This document shows, piece by piece, positions 33,750-42,222 of a stretch of DNA of 64,000 nucleotides. Position numbers and translations under genes: made by a program. Under the pieces are notes generated by a model, which searched no databases, was not told the DNA's origin, and saw only the letters and a list, made by a program, of their open reading frames with translations. Origin of the DNA: Halorubrum sp. JWXQ-INN 858 (GTDB taxonomy: Archaea; Halobacteriota; Halobacteria; Halobacteriales; Haloferacaceae); assembly GCF_009806985.1 (NCBI RefSeq), contig NZ_WUAX01000004.1, forward strand, positions 29,774 through 93,773, in the 5' to 3' direction. Within the stretch, counting starts at the first letter, position 1, and each line of letters begins with the position of its first letter.

Positions 33750-34751
33750 ATGACATCGCCGTCGGACCCGATCGAGACCGCCTCGGACGGGGACCGTGAC
33801 CTCTACGACGTCGCCACGTGGGAGGAGCGGACTTCCCTCGACGGGCTCGCCGTCGCGCTGTACTGGCTCCTCACGCGGTCGGCGAAGGTCCTCCTGGTGA
33901 CCGTCGCGTTCGTCATCCTCCTGGCGATCGTGGCGTCGTTCGGGCTGGGGCTCGTCTTCGAGCCCGTCGTCGCCGGCCTCGTCGCGCTGTCGGCGATCCC
34001 CGCGCTCGGGCTCGCCGCGTACGTGTACGTCTCGGACGTGACGACGGGGGAGCCGCTCTCGCTGCTCGTGGCGACGTTCCTGCTGTCGATCCTCACGGCG
34101 ACGTTCGCCGCCGTGCTCAACAGCGTCGCGCGGCCCGTCTTCGACCCGCTCGGCTACCTCGGGCTCGTCCTCTTTTTCTTCGTGATCGTCGGCCCCGTCG
34201 AGGAGACCGTGAAGCTGCTCGCGGTCCGGCTGTACGCGTACACCGACGACCGGTTCGACGCCGTCATCGACGGCGCGGTGTACGGCGCGATCGCCGGGCT
34301 CGGCTTCGTCGTCATCGAGAACTTCGTCTACATCGCGGGCAACGTCGACCTCGAGGAGCTGCAGTTCGGCGTCGCCGCGCTCGGTGCCGGCGACGGGATC
34401 GCGGCGTTCCGGGCTCTCGCCGGCCCGGGACACGTGATCTACTCCGCGTTCGCCGGCTACTACCTCGGGCTCGCGAAGTTCAACCCCGAGAACCGCGGCC
34501 CCATCGTCGTCAAGGGGCTGCTGATCGCCGCCGTCATCCACGCGCTGTACAACAGCCTCGTCGGCCCCGCGACGAGCGTGATCGCGGGGGTTACCGGGAT
34601 CCCGCAGGTGCCAGCACTGTTCGTGTTCGTCATCGGCTTCCAGGGGTTCTTCGGCTACCTGCTGTTGCGGAAGGTGTGGCGCTACCGCGACGCGTACCTC
34701 GAGTCCCACGCCGACGCCGACACGGAGCCCGAGCTCACGGAGTTCGAGTGA
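33750..34751 (+). CDS. PrsW-like intramembrane metalloprotease
   Basis: Membrane protein of 333 residues with seven or eight hydrophobic helices. The PrsW signature is complete: GPVEETVKLLAVR with the EExxK motif near residue 150, then DAVIDGAVYGAIAGLGFVVI and ENFVYI, a His in AGPGHVIYSAFAGYYLG and another in IAAVIHALYNS. Family members cut membrane substrates, such as anti-sigma factors in bacteria; archaeal substrates are unknown. A short soluble N-terminal region and an acidic C-terminal tail face the cytoplasm. TATA-like acttagacg lies about 30 bases upstream. Confidence 0.92.
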   Translation: MTSPSDPIETASDGDRDLYDVATWEERTSLDGLAVALYWLLTRSAKVLLVTVAFVILLAIVASFGLGLVFEPVVAGLVALSAIPALGLAAYVYVSDVTTGEPLSLLVATFLLSILTATFAAVLNSVARPVFDPLGYLGLVLFFFVIVGPVEETVKLLAVRLYAYTDDRFDAVIDGAVYGAIAGLGFVVIENFVYIAGNVDLEELQFGVAALGAGDGIAAFRALAGPGHVIYSAFAGYYLGLAKFNPENRGPIVVKGLLIAAVIHALYNSLVGPATSVIAGVTGIPQVPALFVFVIGFQGFFGYLLLRKVWRYRDAYLESHADADTEPELTEFE

Positions 34752-34832
34752 CCGGCTGGCGGGGTGCTATCGGCGGGTGTAGCGCTGTCGGCGGACGGAA
34801 TGCTGTCGGTGGGGGGAGCGCTGGCGGGGGAA

Positions 34833-35813
34833 TCAGTCGACGTACCCGTCGACCCGGGAGCGATCGCCCGTACCGCCGGTGAGCGCGCTCGCCAGCGCGC
34901 CCTTGACGACGACCTCGTCGCCGAGGGCGGTCAGGCGGATCTCGGGGACGTTGATGAACACCATGTCGGCGAGCTTCTCGCGGACGGGGTCGAGCACTCG
35001 TTCGGGGTTGTTGAGCGCGACCGCGCCGCCGAGCGAGACGACGAGCGGGGCGTACGCGTGGATGACGTTCGCGATCCCCATCGCGTTCCAGTGGGCGACC
35101 TGGGCGATCACGTGGTCCGCGAACGTGTCCTCGCCGGCGGCGGCGAACACGTCGACGGCGGAGAAGTCGGGGTCCGCGATCGGCAGCGACGTGTCGATCG
35201 GGTCCTCGGCGTGGAGCTCGCGAGCGTACTTCGGGATGTTGTTGCCCGAGCAGTACGCCTCCCAGTGGCCGTCGTGGCCGCAGCCGCAGGTCATGAAGCC
35301 GTTCGGGTCGATCGTCATGTGGCCGACCTCGCCGGCGTTACCGTCCCACCCCGAGAGGACGCTCCCGTCGACGGCGACGCCCGCGCCGATCCCCGAGGAG
35401 ATGGTGAGGTACACCATGTCGTCGGGGTTGCTCTCGGCGTGAAAGCGCTCGCCGATCACGCCGGCGTTGGTGTCGTTGTGGAGGTACACCTCGTCGGTGT
35501 CGAGCAGCTGTGAGACGGGGCCGGTGAGCGGGATGCGCTCGACGACGTCCGGGAGGTTCGCCGGTCCCTGCACGACGCCGGCCGCGAGGTCGAGCGGACC
35601 GATCGATCCGATCCCGGCGGCGACGACGTCCCGGGGGTCGACGCCGGCGTCCGTACAGGCCCCGCGGACGACGCTCAACACCGCCTCCGTGACCGCGATC
35701 CCGTTCGGGCCGCGGGGCGTACCGCGCGCGTCAGCTCCGAGCACGGTCGCGGTTTCGTCCCCGACGACCGCGCGGACGTTCGTCGCACCGAGGTCGACGC
35801 CCACGTAGTACAT
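34833..35813 (-). CDS. glk: ROK-family sugar kinase (glucokinase-like)
   Basis: ATP-dependent sugar kinase of the ROK family (326 residues). The N-terminal phosphate motif MYYVGVDLGATNVRAVVGD, the sugar/catalytic part YLHNDTNAGVIGE with the catalytic Asp, the GDGSVLSG-like region, the zinc-binding ROK signature CGCGHDGHWEAYCSG and the adenosine motif VSLGGAVALN are all present. Glucose is the usual substrate of haloarchaeal members. The start at 35813 has a TATA-like gtttaagtg about 24 bases upstream; the longer open frame crosses that promoter. Confidence 0.93.
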   Translation of the reverse strand: MYYVGVDLGATNVRAVVGDETATVLGADARGTPRGPNGIAVTEAVLSVVRGACTDAGVDPRDVVAAGIGSIGPLDLAAGVVQGPANLPDVVERIPLTGPVSQLLDTDEVYLHNDTNAGVIGERFHAESNPDDMVYLTISSGIGAGVAVDGSVLSGWDGNAGEVGHMTIDPNGFMTCGCGHDGHWEAYCSGNNIPKYARELHAEDPIDTSLPIADPDFSAVDVFAAAGEDTFADHVIAQVAHWNAMGIANVIHAYAPLVVSLGGAVALNNPERVLDPVREKLADMVFINVPEIRLTALGDEVVVKGALASALTGGTGDRSRVDGYVD

Positions 35814-35898
35814 CGGGTGTATCGCCGGCCCGGCGTCACTTAAACGGGACGCTTCGCGCGATCCGGCGGTGTCGTTCGTCGAAGAGCCGCGAGCCACG

Positions 35899-36357
35899 TC
35901 AGGCCGTGTGTTCGCGGACGAACGTGACCGGGGACGGCGACGACAGGATCACGTCCTGTGCGACGCTGCCGAACACGGCCTTCCCGGTCGGCGACCGGCT
36001 CCGACCGCCGACGAGCACGCGGTCGGCCGACTCCGCCGCCGCGAGGTCGACGATCTCGTCGGCGTGGTCGCCGACGGCACCGCGGATCGTGTGGTCGACG
36101 CCCGCCGCCGACAGGGCCTTCGAGATGTCGCGAGTCGTCGTGTGCCGCTTCGCGACCGCGTCGGGGGTCGACTCCTCGCTTTCGGGATCGACGCCGAGCC
36201 GGTCGCGGACCGCCCCGAACTCGTCGTCGGAGAAGACGTGCGCCAGCACGACCGTCGCGCCGGTCGGCTCGGCGACGTTGATCGCCTCCTCGGCCAGTTG
36301 TGCGGTCCGGTTCTCGTCTTCGGTTCCGACCGCTAAGAGGATCGTTTCGATGCTCAT
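35899..36357 (-). CDS. Universal stress protein (UspA family)
   Basis: A 152-residue UspA-type protein binding ATP or a related nucleotide in an adenine-nucleotide alpha-hydrolase fold. The N-terminal strand and first loop read MSIETILLAVGTEDENRTAQ, and the nucleotide-binding signature near the C-terminus reads VLVGGRSRSPTGKAVFGSVA (G-x2-G-x9-G-S/T). Probably dimeric and cytoplasmic; its stress is not identifiable. A TATA box (cttatcc read on the minus strand at 36381-36387) is 24 bases before the start. Confidence 0.93.
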   Translation of the reverse strand: MSIETILLAVGTEDENRTAQLAEEAINVAEPTGATVVLAHVFSDDEFGAVRDRLGVDPESEESTPDAVAKRHTTTRDISKALSAAGVDHTIRGAVGDHADEIVDLAAAESADRVLVGGRSRSPTGKAVFGSVAQDVILSSPSPVTFVREHTA

Positions 36358-36462
36358 ACACCCCTTTCGCGCCCGTCGCGGATAAGCTTGCTCATTCTTT
36401 ACTCAATCCTGAATTAATTTTCACACCGTTCGTTCGACCGGCGAGACGCGCGCCGAGGCCGG

Positions 36463-37257
36463 TCAGGAACGGTCGGAACGATCTCGACGGTCAGGACGGT
36501 CGAGACGATCGCGACCGTTCGTCGGCGGCGGGTCGACGAACAGCGGATCGCCCGGGGGGCGCCCGTAGTCGACGACCCAGTACCGGCCGTCGTGGACCCC
36601 GACGTTCTCGGGTTTCAGCTCGTCGAAGTGGAACCGTTCCCGGTGGGGTGCGAGCGCCTCGCGGACCCGACGGAACGCGTCTGCTTGCTCGTCGTCCGGC
36701 GGCGGGACGGTCGCGCGCGGCATGACGACCCAATCGCCCGCGTCGGCGGCGGCGACCACCGGCAGGAACGGGTGGTCGGCGACGGCCTCCCAGAGCCGTC
36801 GCTCACGCCGGTTCTGTGGGCGGCCGTCACCCATCTCCGCGGAGGGACCGTACCGCGCGAGTTTCGCGATCAGCGGGGGCGGCTCCGTCGGTGATTCCGG
36901 CGACGACGACCTCGAGGGCGACGATGACCCCGATGGCGACGACGGCGGAGACGGTGGAGACGGCGAGGACGTTCCGGGACCGGGCAGCGTGACGGCGACA
37001 CGGCCGGTACCGACGCCGACGACCTCGAGCCCGTGGTCGGCGGCCGCATCGTCGAGGACCGCCTCCTCGGTCGGCGCGAGCTCCCGGAAGTACGTCAGCT
37101 CCTCCCCGGCCGGCCACGACCACGTCCGCCCGGCGTACTCCCACTCGGTCTCCGCGACGGCCGCCGCGTCGAGGGCCTCGCGTCTGGCCGCCCGGAGCCG
37201 GGTCGCGACCGCCGACAGCGACGCTCGCGTCCCGGCCCCTACGGGGTCGTCACACAT
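36463..37257 (-). CDS. Kinase-like protein with altered catalytic loop
   Basis: A 264-residue protein that looks like a small, divergent protein/small-molecule kinase fold joined to an unknown N-terminal domain of about 92 residues. A Ser/Pro-rich linker (95-128) separates them. Kinase-like landmarks are Lys132 in LIAKLARYG, Glu152 in NRRERRLWEAV, a catalytic-loop segment FDELKPENVGVHDG (212-225) and VVDYG (228-232) in the DFG position. By spacing to Asn218, the catalytic Asp position is Glu213. The tail is Arg/Asp-rich. A TATA-like ctattgatc lies about 27 bases upstream. It could be a pseudokinase or an enzyme using Glu; no substrate can be proposed. Confidence 0.72.
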   Translation of the reverse strand: MCDDPVGAGTRASLSAVATRLRAARREALDAAAVAETEWEYAGRTWSWPAGEELTYFRELAPTEEAVLDDAAADHGLEVVGVGTGRVAVTLPGPGTSSPSPPSPPSSPSGSSSPSRSSSPESPTEPPPLIAKLARYGPSAEMGDGRPQNRRERRLWEAVADHPFLPVVAAADAGDWVVMPRATVPPPDDEQADAFRRVREALAPHRERFHFDELKPENVGVHDGRYWVVDYGRPPGDPLFVDPPPTNGRDRLDRPDRRDRSDRS

Positions 37258-37415
37258 TCGAGTGTCGCTACCGCGCCGAGGATCAATAGCCTGTCGCCGC
37301 CGGCACGACCCGTACTGGGTCGTCGCCGGCACGATCGGTGTCGGTCGCCCACGCCACAGCCGAGATCGGTCGCACCCGCCACAACCCGTATTGACCTCCC
37401 GGTCGAAGGGGGCTC

Positions 37416-38015
37416 GTGAGCACGATCCTGCTGGTACGTCACGGGGAGACCGAGTGGAACGCGGGGGGCCGGATCCAGGGGTGGGCCCCCGTCGCCCTCG
37501 CCGAAACGGGACGGCGGGAGGCCGAGCGGGTCGCCACCCATCTCGCGGACGCGTACGACGTCGACGCGGTCGTGAGCTCCGACCTGACTCGGGCGACGGA
37601 GACCGCGGACGCGATCGCCGACGCCGTCGGGGCCACCGTCGAGACGGACCGACGGCTCCGCGAGCGCGACTTCGGCGTGTATCAGGGGCTCCCCTCGGGG
37701 ACGTTCTTCGAGCGGTTCCCCGAGCTTGACTTGTTGGAGAACGGCGCGGACGCCGCCGCGTACACGCCCGAGAGCGGCGAGAGCTGGCTCGACGTTCGCC
37801 GCCGCGTCCGGGCGGCCGCCGCCGACCTCGCGGCACGTCCCGGCACGGTCGTCGCGGTCACCCACGTCAACCCGATCCGGCTGCTCGTCGGCGAGCGGAC
37901 CGGGAGGGACGTCGTGGAGAGCCTCACCGAGATCGACGCCGACAACTGCTCGGTCACCGGGATCGGCGAGGACGGTCGGGTCGTGAGCGAGAACGGAACC
38001 GGGTTTCTCGACTGA
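37416..38015 (+). CDS. Histidine phosphatase family protein (phosphoglycerate mutase-like)
   Basis: A 199-residue member of the histidine phosphatase superfamily. The catalytic RHG motif is in ILLVRHGETEWNAGGRIQG, a second Arg in SSDLTRATETADAIAD, the acid residue region in ERDFGVYQGLP and the second His in VVAVTHVNPIRLL. The start is GTG at 37416. Family members remove phosphate from sugars, cobalamin precursors (CobC) or nucleotides; sequence alone does not choose among them. It is a single gene, convergent with the creatininase-family gene. Confidence 0.88.
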   Translation: MSTILLVRHGETEWNAGGRIQGWAPVALAETGRREAERVATHLADAYDVDAVVSSDLTRATETADAIADAVGATVETDRRLRERDFGVYQGLPSGTFFERFPELDLLENGADAAAYTPESGESWLDVRRRVRAAAADLAARPGTVVAVTHVNPIRLLVGERTGRDVVESLTEIDADNCSVTGIGEDGRVVSENGTGFLD

Positions 38016-38078
38016 CCGGATCGCTCTCGTCGGAGCCCGCCCCCCGGAGCGAGCCCACCGTTCACGTCGCGACGCCCG

Positions 38079-38906
38079 TCACCGGTTCCGCTCGCCGGCC
38101 TCCAGCGCGCGGACGAGTTCGACGACGTTGTCGACCGCCTCCGCGGCGAGCGCCTCCCCCTTCTCGCGGGTGGCGGTCGTCGGGTCGCCGAGGTTCCCCG
38201 TGTGCGTCAACGCGGCCATGTCGTCGGCCGAGAGCGCCCAGCCGACGCGGTTGTCGCCGAGCGCGTCGTACGCCGTCAGCGGCAGCGAATCTGCGGGCGG
38301 CTCGACGGCCTCCGCCTCGTCCATCCGCACGAGGTCGGGATACAGCGCCAGCATGAGACTCGTCTCGAACTCCGAGGCGTGAAACGTCGTCGTCGAGTCG
38401 CGAACCCGCGCGGCCGCGTCCGAGAAGACGTTCACGAGCGGCACGTGGAAGGCGTCGAGGTCGTGGTCGATCCGGAGGTCCCGGACGACCACCTCGAGCT
38501 CGGGGTCCTGCGCGAGGTAGTGGCCGTTGAGGAGGAGCACCGACTCGATCCCCCAATCGGCGGCGCTCGCGGCGACGTCGCGGACGTACGACCGGAACGT
38601 CTCGCTACCGACCGTGAACGTCCCCGGCTTGAACGTGTGGTGGGAGCTGACGCCGTACGGGATCGACGGGGCGACGAGCGCGGGCACCCGCTCGGCGATC
38701 CGCTCCGCGATCGCCTCGGGCATCAGCGTGTCGACGCCGAGCGGCAGGTGGTGGCCGTGCTGTTCGGTCGCGCCGACGGGGACGAGCAGCGTCGACGTCG
38801 ACCCCGTCGCCCGGTCGACGTCGCGCCACGTCATCCGATCGAGCCGATACGTGTCGAGGCCCCCCGCGTCGCCGAGCGGCGCGGCGGCCGTCTCCTCGCG
38901 GTCCAT
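38079..38906 (-). CDS. Creatininase family amidohydrolase
   Basis: Metal-dependent amidohydrolase of the creatininase family (275 residues). The metal-binding motif reads VPVGATEQHGHHLPLGVDTL near residues 42-61, with Glu and His ligands, then SSHHTFKPGTFTVG and the LLLNGHYLAQDPELE segment with further ligands, and FHASEFETSLMLALYP. Relatives include creatininase, mycofactocin MftE and the ArfB formylamide hydrolase of archaeal riboflavin/F420 synthesis; the specific activity cannot be fixed here. Single gene, probably cytoplasmic. Confidence 0.88.
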   Translation of the reverse strand: MDREETAAAPLGDAGGLDTYRLDRMTWRDVDRATGSTSTLLVPVGATEQHGHHLPLGVDTLMPEAIAERIAERVPALVAPSIPYGVSSHHTFKPGTFTVGSETFRSYVRDVAASAADWGIESVLLLNGHYLAQDPELEVVVRDLRIDHDLDAFHVPLVNVFSDAAARVRDSTTTFHASEFETSLMLALYPDLVRMDEAEAVEPPADSLPLTAYDALGDNRVGWALSADDMAALTHTGNLGDPTTATREKGEALAAEAVDNVVELVRALEAGERNR

Positions 38907-38938
38907 GCGCTCGCTTCGAGGCGCGAGGGGAAAACCGT

Positions 38939-39898
38939 TCAGTCGTCGGCGTCGGTCAAGTCGTCAGCGTCGGTCAAGTCGTCGGCGTCGGTCAGGTCGA
39001 CATACGTCCGCCGGACGGTGACCGTGGTGACGTCCGCCGCGTCCGCGGCCGCCTGCTGCGTGCAGTCGGCGTCGAGTTCTCGCGCCGCGGTGTACAGGCA
39101 GGCGGCGGCGACGCCCGCCGGGTTGCGCCCGTTGGCGATCCCCTCCGCGACGGCGCGGTCGGCGAGCTCCCGGGCGCGACGCTCGACGCGCGGCGGACAG
39201 TTCACGGCCGAGGCGAACCGCGGGAGGTACTCGGCGGGAGCGGCCGGCCCGATCGGGAGGCCGAGCTCGCGGTTCATCGCGTCGAAGGCGGCGGCGTGTT
39301 CGTTCTCGGTCGCCTTCGCCTCGGCACAGATCTCCTCGACCGTCCGCGGGACGTCGGCGGTGCGGCAGGCGACGTAGACGCAGGCCGCTGCGAACCCCTC
39401 CAGCGAGCGCCCCCGAAGCAGGCTCTCGTCCTGTGCGGAGTCGAACAGGGTACACGCCGTGTCGCGGATGCTGTCCGGCAGTTCCAGAACGCCCGTGAGC
39501 CGACGGATCTCGGTGTACGCGTACACCTTGTTCCGGTCGCGTTTCGTGGAGATCCGTGCGCGGTTGTGCTGGGTCCGCATGCGTGCGAGCCGGCGGCGTT
39601 TCCGCCCCTTCACTCGGGTCGAGCGACCGATCTCCGTCGAGAGGCCGCGGTCGTGTCGCGAGCGCGTGAGCGGCGCACCGGTCCGCTCCGGGTTCGTGTC
39701 GTCGTCGCTGAACGAGCGCCACTCGGGCCCGTGGTCGATGCGGTCGGCCTCGACGACGAGCCCGCACGCCGCACACACCCGCTCCGCGCTCTCGACCCGG
39801 GTCCGGCCACCGCACTCGGGACAGGCCTCTGCGGTTTCGGCGGGGCGGGCGGTTTCGGAGCCGTGCGACCGAACGCGAGTCGTGCGTGCCTCACTCAT
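38939..39898 (-). CDS. tfb: Transcription initiation factor TFB
   Basis: General transcription factor B (319 residues), bridging TBP-promoter complexes and RNA polymerase. The N-terminal zinc ribbon CPECGGRTRVESAERVCAAC is followed by the B-finger/linker region EWRSFSDDDTNPERTGAPL and two cyclin folds (about 120-205 and 215-300). The tail ends in three perfect DLTDAD-type repeats from an 18-base DNA repeat at 38939-38995. Haloarchaea carry several TFBs. The ATG at 39898 is preferred over the GTG at 39901. TATA-like tttaagtaag lies about 26 bases upstream. Confidence 0.95.
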   Translation of the reverse strand: MSEARTTRVRSHGSETARPAETAEACPECGGRTRVESAERVCAACGLVVEADRIDHGPEWRSFSDDDTNPERTGAPLTRSRHDRGLSTEIGRSTRVKGRKRRRLARMRTQHNRARISTKRDRNKVYAYTEIRRLTGVLELPDSIRDTACTLFDSAQDESLLRGRSLEGFAAACVYVACRTADVPRTVEEICAEAKATENEHAAAFDAMNRELGLPIGPAAPAEYLPRFASAVNCPPRVERRARELADRAVAEGIANGRNPAGVAAACLYTAARELDADCTQQAAADAADVTTVTVRRTYVDLTDADDLTDADDLTDADD

Positions 39899-40059
39899 CA
39901 CGTATGATCCTCGGGCCCGAACCCTTACTTAAACCCGGGAGGATCGGGGGTCGATCGGCGGATTCGGCGGCGACGAACCTACCGGTAACCGGTAGGTGAT
40001 CGCGGACGCATCCCGACGCCGTCCCTGGATTTTAAGTGACCGTGCCGAACAGTAGTCGC

Positions 40060-40572
40060 ATGACGCTGTCGGAGATCGCGGCGGGCATCGAGGTGACCGC
40101 ACAGCAGCGGGACCGGGGCGTCGCCGTCGCTGACGACACGGGGACGCCGCTCGCCGAGCGGCTCCGGGACCACGCCGACGAGCTGCCGTGTACGGCGGCC
40201 GCGACCGCGACGCTGGTCGACGCGTACACGGCCGGCCGGAGCGTCGGCGACGCCGCCGACGAGGCGGGCGTGACGCCGATGACGGCCGCGAAGACGCTGC
40301 ATCGAAGCGGCGTGTCCGGGGTCTGCCCGCTGGCCCCGACCCGGCGCGGGATCGTCCGGGACTGGCTGGACGGACGGATCGCTCGGACCGAGGCGGTCGG
40401 GCTGGTCGGCGGCGACGACGCCGACTTCGCGCTCGCGACGTACGTCGAGACCCACGACCCGATCCCGGCGGTCGCCGAGGCGGTCGGCGCGAACGTGTCG
40501 GGCACCGCCCCGCTCGGCGGCGACGCCGGCGAGGACGGTGCGCTAGGCGAGGGGGCGCTCGACGCCCGCTAA
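40060..40572 (+). CDS. Conserved haloarchaeal protein with helix-turn-helix-like segment
   Basis: A 170-residue acidic, mostly helical protein. The segment VDAYTAGRSVGDAADEAGVT followed by PMTAAKTLHRSGV resembles a helix-turn-helix of the resolvase/sigma type, and GIVRDWLDGRIARTEAVGLV a second one. There is no catalytic motif. The ATG at 40060 is chosen because a TATA-like ttttaagtg ends about 23 bases before it; the ATG at 40036 lies inside the promoter. It may be a DNA-binding regulator, but that is only suggested by the two segments. Confidence 0.72.
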   Translation: MTLSEIAAGIEVTAQQRDRGVAVADDTGTPLAERLRDHADELPCTAAATATLVDAYTAGRSVGDAADEAGVTPMTAAKTLHRSGVSGVCPLAPTRRGIVRDWLDGRIARTEAVGLVGGDDADFALATYVETHDPIPAVAEAVGANVSGTAPLGGDAGEDGALGEGALDAR

Positions 40573-40594
40573 GCCACCACAGGGACCGCCTGCC

Positions 40595-40700
40595 TTCCGA
40601 ATCCGTTTCTTTCCGAATCCGCTTCTTTCCGAACCCCTTCCTTTCGAACCCGCTCCATTCCGAATCCGCTTCCTTCCGAATCCGCTCCCTTCCGAATCCC
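40595..40700. repeat. 16-base degenerate tandem repeat
   Basis: Seven consecutive copies of a pyrimidine-rich unit close to ttccgaatccgcttcc, period 15-16 bases, fill the gap between the gene ending at 40572 and the convergent ParA-like gene ending at 40709. The strand asymmetry is striking. Confidence 0.88.
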
Positions 40701-40708
40701 TTGCTCGC

Positions 40709-41476
40709 CTATCGGAGCCGTCCGAGCAGCCCGTCCTCCTCGAACGTGACGTCGACGGACGCACCGAACAGCTCCGCGTACGCGTCGGCGACCGCGCGGG
40801 CGTAGGCGTCGGTTCCCGCCGCCGTGACGGGAGCGTTCGCGACCGCGGGGTCGGTGGGCGGGAGGGTGACGTCCGCGTCCTCGCTCGCGGCGTCCCCGGC
40901 CGCGTCGGGGCGGGTCTCGACGGCGAGCGTCGCGGCGACGTCAGCGCCCACGTCGGCGACCCGTCCACGGAGCCGCTGGAGCGCGTCCCGACCGTGCTCG
41001 CTCGCCGGATGGACGCCGACGATCCGGTCGGCGGTCGTGACCGCCGCGACCGCCTCGTTCGACGCGACCGGGGAGACGTCGAGGACGACGGCGTCGTAGC
41101 CGCGTGCGGCCTCTCGGATCCGCTCCTCGAGCTCCCGGGCCGCCTCCGCGGTCTTCGCCCGGGCGACCCGCTCGAACGGACCCCGGGCCGGGACCAAGTC
41201 CGCGCGCGCCGGGGAGTCGACCGCGCGGTCGATCGCGAGCGAGTACGTCGCCGCCGTCAGCGACGCGTCCGTCCGGTCGGTGAGAAGCGCGGTGAGGTCC
41301 GTCCCGATCCGGCCGTCCACGTACTCGGAGAGTCCCTGCGTCCCGAACGCGGCGTCGATCACGGCCACGTCGCGGCCGTCCCGCATCGCCATCGTCGCCA
41401 GCTCGATCGCCGTCCGCGTCGTCCCCGCGCCGCCGGTCGCCCCGACGAGCGCGACCGTCTTCGCGTTCGTGTCCAT
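40709..41476 (-). CDS. ParA/MinD-like P-loop protein lacking the Walker lysines
   Basis: A 255-residue protein of the ParA/MinD fold. The N-terminus reads KTVALVGATGGAGTTRTAIE. In active ParA/MinD the loop is KGGxGKT; here both lysines are replaced by Thr (residues 14 and 19). The Walker B-like strand YDAVVLDVSPVASNEAV and the DxxF-type AVIDAAFGTQGL are otherwise conserved. A nucleotide may be bound without hydrolysis, or another residue such as Arg21 may substitute. It is a single gene, so plasmid-type partition is unlikely. No ParB or MinE partner is nearby. Confidence 0.8.
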   Translation of the reverse strand: MDTNAKTVALVGATGGAGTTRTAIELATMAMRDGRDVAVIDAAFGTQGLSEYVDGRIGTDLTALLTDRTDASLTAATYSLAIDRAVDSPARADLVPARGPFERVARAKTAEAARELEERIREAARGYDAVVLDVSPVASNEAVAAVTTADRIVGVHPASEHGRDALQRLRGRVADVGADVAATLAVETRPDAAGDAASEDADVTLPPTDPAVANAPVTAAGTDAYARAVADAYAELFGASVDVTFEEDGLLGRLR

Positions 41477-41517
41477 ACCCGTCGCTTCCCGTGGTTTCCC
41501 GTTTAAACCCTGTGGAG

Positions 41518-41593
41518 GACGGCGAGCGGTGAGGCAGGTGGTGACGGCGAGCGGTGAGGCAGGTGGTGGCCGCGAGCGGCGAGGGCAGGTGGT
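41518..41593. repeat. 25-base tandem repeat
   Basis: Two exact copies of a 25-base unit starting gacggcgagcggtgaggcag (41518 and 41543) and a third diverged copy to 41593, followed by a weak fourth, lie between the ParA-like gene start and the HIT gene stop. The repeat overlaps the region where a promoter for the ParA-like gene would be expected. Confidence 0.88.
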
Positions 41594-41633
41594 GTCCGCG
41601 AGCCATGGCGGCAGATGGCGGCGGACGGGAGCG

Positions 41634-42065
41634 TTACCCGGCGACTGCGGCAGCGATCTCGTCGGCGAGCGCGTCGAGGTCGTCGTCGGAGAGGTCGGGG
41701 CGCTCCCCGCCGACGGCGTGTATCGGCGCGCCGCCGTCGCCCTCGAACCGGGGGATGACGTGGACGTGGACGTGCGGCACCTCCTGACCGGCCGCCTCGC
41801 CGTCGTTGATCCCGACGTTCGCGGCGTCGGCGTCGACGACCGCCTGGAGGCGCGGCGTCAGCGACGCCACCGCGTCGAACATCGCGCTCGCGTCGGCGGC
41901 GTCGAGGTCGCCGACGTGTTCGGCGTGCGATTTCGGGATCACGAGCGTGTGCCCGCGCGCGAGCGGGTTGGCGTCGAGGAACGCGAGGACATCGGCGGTC
42001 TCGTGGACGGTTCGGACCGGGATGTCGCCGGCGACGATCGAACAGAACACGCAGTCGTCGGTCAT
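41634..42065 (-). CDS. HIT family nucleotide hydrolase/transferase
   Basis: A 143-residue histidine-triad protein. The triad reads VPHVHVHVIPRFEGDGG; upstream lie FCSIVAGDIPVRTVHETADV and GHTLVIPKSHAEHVGDLDAA, both standard for the branch I (Hint-like) family. Such proteins hydrolyse nucleoside phosphoramidates or dinucleotides. CVFC at the N-terminus could contribute to zinc binding with later His residues. Start at 42065 agrees with the family; the longer frame is shadow. Divergent from the RIO1 gene across a 157-base gap. Confidence 0.92.
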   Translation of the reverse strand: MTDDCVFCSIVAGDIPVRTVHETADVLAFLDANPLARGHTLVIPKSHAEHVGDLDAADASAMFDAVASLTPRLQAVVDADAANVGINDGEAAGQEVPHVHVHVIPRFEGDGGAPIHAVGGERPDLSDDDLDALADEIAAAVAG

Positions 42066-42222
42066 ACGCGAGCGGTCGGCCGCGCGGCGTATGAAGGTTT
42101 CCCGCCCGCATCGTATCCCTGCCCGGCGATATGAGCACACAAGTGCTGAAACGGCAGCGCTCGCACCGCAGGACCGTCCGGACCCGCCACCTTATACGTC
42201 GCGACGGCGAACCTCCGAACGA

